NCBI RefSeq assembly: GCF_027980145.1
Contig: NZ_JAMZNK010000025.1
Coordinates: forward strand, 1 to 64,000
Reading direction: 5' to 3'
Length of the DNA stretch: 64,000 nucleotides
From: Flavobacterium azizsancarii
Lineage (GTDB): Bacteria; Bacteroidota; Bacteroidia; Flavobacteriales; Flavobacteriaceae
The notes beneath the pieces were generated by a model. The model was not told where the DNA came from, ran no database searches, and saw nothing but the letters and a program-made list of their open reading frames with translations. Below, one piece after another: positions 61,593 to 64,000 of the stretch; within the stretch, counting starts at the first letter, position 1, and every line of letters begins with the position of its first letter. The position numbers and the translations under genes were made by a program.

Positions 61593-61625
61593 AAAAACCT
61601 AAATCTATACAGATTTAGGTTTTTA
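61593..61625 (-). terminator. Terminator of the OmpH-like gene
   Basis: AAAACCTAAATCT, ATAC, AGATTTAGGTTTT is a perfect 13-bp stem-loop with flanking A and T runs. On the minus strand it follows the gene ending at 61648. Confidence 0.85.
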
Positions 61626-61647
61626 AATTTAGTTAGTTAGTTTGGTA

Positions 61648-62226
61648 TTATTTTTTTGCAGCTTCTTCTTTAGCCGGAGCTTTTTCTTCTGTTTTAGGAG
61701 CTGTTTTATACTTGTCATTCAAAGCTTTAACGATATCTTTTGTAATATCATATTTCTCTTCAGCGTATAAGATTGAGGCAGCATCACCAGTACCATAGAT
61801 ATAAGAATAACCGTTTTTCTTACCGTAATCTTTGATGAATTTTTTAACTCCACTTACTAGAGAATCCATTTCAACACCGCTTTCTTGTTGCAATTGCTGA
61901 GACAAAGCTTGTTGAGCATAACCCAATTGTTGTTCTCTTTTTTGCAACTCAGCTCCTCTTTGTTGAGCCCAAGCCTGACCGTTTGCTTGTGCCTGACTTT
62001 GAAAACTGGCAGCGTCTTGTTTAAAGCGTGCAATTTCAGCTTGTAGTTGTCTTCCTTTTTCTTCAGCTTGTCCTTTGTATTTTGCTTCAAGGTCTTTTGC
62101 TTCAGTGTACTCTTTCATTAAAACCGAAGTATCTACGTAAGCTGTTTTTACTTCCTTAACTTCTGCAGTTTTACTACATGAAACGGCGAAAATTGAAAGT
62201 GCGATAATTACTAATGCTTTTTTCAT
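61648..62226 (-). CDS. OmpH/Skp family chaperone, lipoprotein form
   Basis: A 192-residue protein. A lipoprotein signal (SIFAVSCSK; lipid cysteine near residue 17) is followed by a Skp-type helical hairpin rich in Q and A (QLQAEIARFKQDAASFQSQA and LQKREQQLGYAQQALSQQLQ). A C-terminal part holds YGKKNGYSYIYGTGDAASIL. Skp homologues hold unfolded outer membrane proteins in the periplasm; the lipid anchor is a variation seen in this phylum. The frame reaches 62292, but that stretch is covered by the promoter, so the ATG at 62226 is right. The tail is rich in K, E and P. Confidence 0.88.
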   Translation of the reverse strand: MKKALVIIALSIFAVSCSKTAEVKEVKTAYVDTSVLMKEYTEAKDLEAKYKGQAEEKGRQLQAEIARFKQDAASFQSQAQANGQAWAQQRGAELQKREQQLGYAQQALSQQLQQESGVEMDSLVSGVKKFIKDYGKKNGYSYIYGTGDAASILYAEEKYDITKDIVKALNDKYKTAPKTEEKAPAKEEAAKK

Positions 62227-62260
62227 TTTTTGAATTTCTAATTTTTTAATGTATTGAAGA

Positions 62261-62289
62261 CAAAAATATAAAAAAATAAATAGCATCAA
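62261..62289 (-). promoter_or_regulatory. Promoter of the OmpH-like gene
   Basis: On the minus strand, TTG at 62289-62287, an 18-base spacer and TATTTTTG at 62268-62261 match the consensus. The ATG follows 34 bases after the -7 box. Confidence 0.7.
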
Positions 62290-62472
62290 CATAAAGTTTA
62301 AAAAATGCTAGAATTTTATGATATTGTTTTTATTTATGGAAAGAAAAATGTCAATAATTCTACCCTATCAAAAGTGACTTTCATATCTTTTATTAGAAAC
62401 ATTATCTCAAAAAAGACATAATTACTCCTCACTTATACAAAGAAAACGCCAGAAACGCGCTTAAATTGCGTT

Positions 62473-63321
62473 TTACTTGTTTTTTAAGACATAAATGTGC
62501 GATGAATACTCTTTTGTACTGCTCGCTTTTAAATTTGATTTTAAACCAACAAAAAAAGCACTGATGTAATTCATTTTTCCGGTTTTGTATTTTTCAGATA
62601 ATAAGCTCACATAAAAAGAATCAAATTTCATGGGAAGTACTTTTTCCAACTTCATATCTACTTTTTCAAAAAGCGATTGAATGGCTTTTTTAGAGAAATG
62701 CCAAAAATGAATTGGCACATCAAAAGCTGCCCAAAATTCATTATAATATTTTGCGTCGTAAGATTTGAAATTTGGAACCGCAACAATTAATGTTCCAGTT
62801 GGTTTTAATAAACGCTTCAATTCCTGAATTTGTAATTCTAAATTTGGGACGTGTTCTAAAACATGCCACATTGTAATCACATCAAAAGAATTATTTTGAA
62901 GATCACCAATTTCGTTCACAAAAGAAATTCCTTTTTGTATTGCAATATTTTTTGCTCTTTCACTAGGTTCTACTCCAACAGTTTCCCAACCATCAATTTT
63001 TGCTGTCAATAGAAAATCACCTGTTCCGGCACCAATGTCTAAAATTCTTCCTTTTTTAGATTGCTCGTCATTTATTAAATCCAGTTTATTTTTTAAAGCT
63101 ATATTTTTTACAAAGTGATAGGCTTTTTCAAATAACGAACGTTTGTTATCCGTGTGCGAAATATAATCTTCGCTTTCGTAATATCTTCCCAAATTTTGCA
63201 AATCAGGTTGCGGAGATGTAATCAACATATCTAAAGCTTCGTCATGATACAATTCGAAAATTTCTTTAGATACAGAATGGTCTTTTACAGTAAGAAAATG
63301 TTTTTTGTTTAAAACGTCCAT
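62473..63321 (-). CDS. Class I SAM-dependent methyltransferase
   Basis: A 282-residue cytosolic methyltransferase. The SAM-binding motif I is ILDIGAGTGDFLLTA near residue 93, the acidic residue of strand 2 is in TVGVEPSERA near 115, and motif IV-like MWHVLEHVPNLELQIQELKR lies near 151. It resembles the Methyltransf_23 type. The N-terminal 90 residues and the HFWHFSKKAIQSLF segment probably form the acceptor site. The acceptor is unknown. Confidence 0.85.
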   Translation of the reverse strand: MDVLNKKHFLTVKDHSVSKEIFELYHDEALDMLITSPQPDLQNLGRYYESEDYISHTDNKRSLFEKAYHFVKNIALKNKLDLINDEQSKKGRILDIGAGTGDFLLTAKIDGWETVGVEPSERAKNIAIQKGISFVNEIGDLQNNSFDVITMWHVLEHVPNLELQIQELKRLLKPTGTLIVAVPNFKSYDAKYYNEFWAAFDVPIHFWHFSKKAIQSLFEKVDMKLEKVLPMKFDSFYVSLLSEKYKTGKMNYISAFFVGLKSNLKASSTKEYSSHIYVLKNK

Positions 63322-63357
63322 TTTTTAATTATAGGGGATTTTGGTTTAATTTCATAG

Positions 63358-63390
63358 CAAACCCTAAAAGCAGAATTTCTGTTTTTAGGG
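63358..63390 (-). terminator. Possible terminator of the GNAT gene
   Basis: ACCCTAAAAGCAGA pairs with TCTGTTTTTAGGGT (one G-T wobble) around a 2-base loop. T runs are weak on the minus side, so the assignment to the gene ending at 63417 is tentative. Confidence 0.5.
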
Positions 63391-63416
63391 TCTCTTTTAA
63401 TCTTTAATATTTATTT

Positions 63417-63881
63417 TTAACGCTTCCAATTTATTTTGACAGCAGATATTTTTTCGTTTTCAATTCTCGTTTCTTTACAAACCATAAAATCATTTTTTAT
63501 ATAAAACAATAACGGAGATTTATATGCTTTCTTATTTTGTTTGATGTCATTTTCATGATCAACAACCCATCCGTTTAAATTGTCGTTATTCTTTTTTAAT
63601 GCTTCGATCAACAACCGCCCCTTGCCTTTTCCGTGAAGTTGACTATCAATAATTATTGCAAACCAATTTTCATTATCTCTTAAAAAAGCAAATGCCCAAC
63701 CTTTAATTTTATTTTGATCATCAATAAGCAAATGATGCTTTGCATTCGATAATCCATCTAAATACAAATTAAAATCATTGACTAACTCATATTTCAATTT
63801 CTCAGGATATTCATTATTCCAAAGTTGCATTAAGGAATTCTTTTGTTCTAATGACAAAACTTCTTCTTGAATAATTCTCAT
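63417..63881 (-). CDS. GNAT family N-acetyltransferase
   Basis: A 154-residue protein with a GNAT fold. The acetyl-CoA loop looks like IIIDSQLHGKGKGRLLIEAL near residues 76-95, which fits the Q/RxxGxG/A signature with a G-K-G-K-G variant. The C-terminal half ends in VCKETRIENEKISAVKINW. Substrate is unknown. The gene is last in the window; the 119 bases beyond it show no feature. Confidence 0.75.
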   Translation of the reverse strand: MRIIQEEVLSLEQKNSLMQLWNNEYPEKLKYELVNDFNLYLDGLSNAKHHLLIDDQNKIKGWAFAFLRDNENWFAIIIDSQLHGKGKGRLLIEALKKNNDNLNGWVVDHENDIKQNKKAYKSPLLFYIKNDFMVCKETRIENEKISAVKINWKR

Positions 63882-64000
63882 AATTATAAATTACAGTCTT
63901 TTGTTTATCTTTTGTCATTCCTAACCAAGAGGACACGAGCGTTATCGAACTGCCGAAGTAATTTTCACTGCAAGATCTACAAATATTAATTCTTTAGATT

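Noticed and set aside
1..64000. tRNA, rRNA or riboswitch genes
   Set aside because: No cloverleaf ending in CCA, no rRNA core sequence and no conserved riboswitch motif was seen by eye; a covariance-model search would be needed to exclude small RNAs.

Overview
The window is low-GC DNA from a member of the Bacteroidota, almost certainly a Flavobacterium. Supporting evidence includes a gliding-motility locus with the order sprC-sprD-sprB-sprF, type IX secretion (T9SS) C-terminal domains, promoter boxes of the Bacteroidota type (TTTG, 17-19 bases, TAnnTTTG), and a RecA, RnpA and Pgk typical of that genus. I saw no rRNA, tRNA, insertion sequence transposase, prophage or CRISPR array.

Layout. 1-9.3 kb: the end of an unidentified gene, a secreted M13 peptidase, an EamA exporter, a structured REP-like intergenic element, a SCO copper chaperone, a ferrous iron uptake operon (feoA-feoB-small Cys-rich protein), a DUF4349 membrane protein and an HD hydrolase. 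9.5-20.3 kb: an acyl-ACP desaturase and a lysophosphatidate-type acyltransferase; rnpA; a second DUF4349 gene broken by one nonsense codon; a CtpA-like S41 protease; a WGR-domain gene that sits between two copies of the protease gene's 3' end; a secreted hydrolase; an ElaA-like acetyltransferase; a DUF4837 lipoprotein; and a LysM lytic transglycosylase. 20.4-47.2 kb: pgk, then the reverse-strand gliding locus. Its core is a 5452-residue SprB-like adhesin, preceded by SprD-like and SprC-like proteins and three further secreted proteins, and followed by a SprF-like outer membrane protein. 47.6-64 kb: holB, a DoxX protein, a thioesterase, recA, a second acyltransferase ending inside a 14-bp tandem repeat, a GxxExxY gene bounded by 30-bp inverted repeats, trpS, a frameshifted dprA, an HU/SPOR protein, a coiled-coil secreted protein, two tandem paralogues of unknown function, a Pif1-like helicase, an OmpH/Skp-like lipoprotein, a methyltransferase and a GNAT protein.

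How the genes fit together. The gliding locus is the functional centre. SprB-type adhesins are exported by the T9SS and carried along the cell surface; SprF-type proteins are needed for their export, and SprC and SprD support SprB function in F. johnsoniae. The short gaps and overlaps in 44708-39263 indicate coupled translation, and a perfect hairpin separates sprD from sprB. The rest is mostly housekeeping: iron and copper supply, lipid synthesis, cell-wall turnover, DNA replication and recombination.

The most notable irregularities are a probable single-base deletion in dprA, a single in-frame stop in a DUF4349 gene, the ctpA 3' end duplication around the WGR gene, the inverted-repeat-bounded GxxExxY unit, in-frame 51-bp repeats in sprD, and a large-scale order of repeat types inside SprB. 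Domain names come from recognising sequence patterns by eye, not from a database search. Residue positions inside long proteins are approximate.
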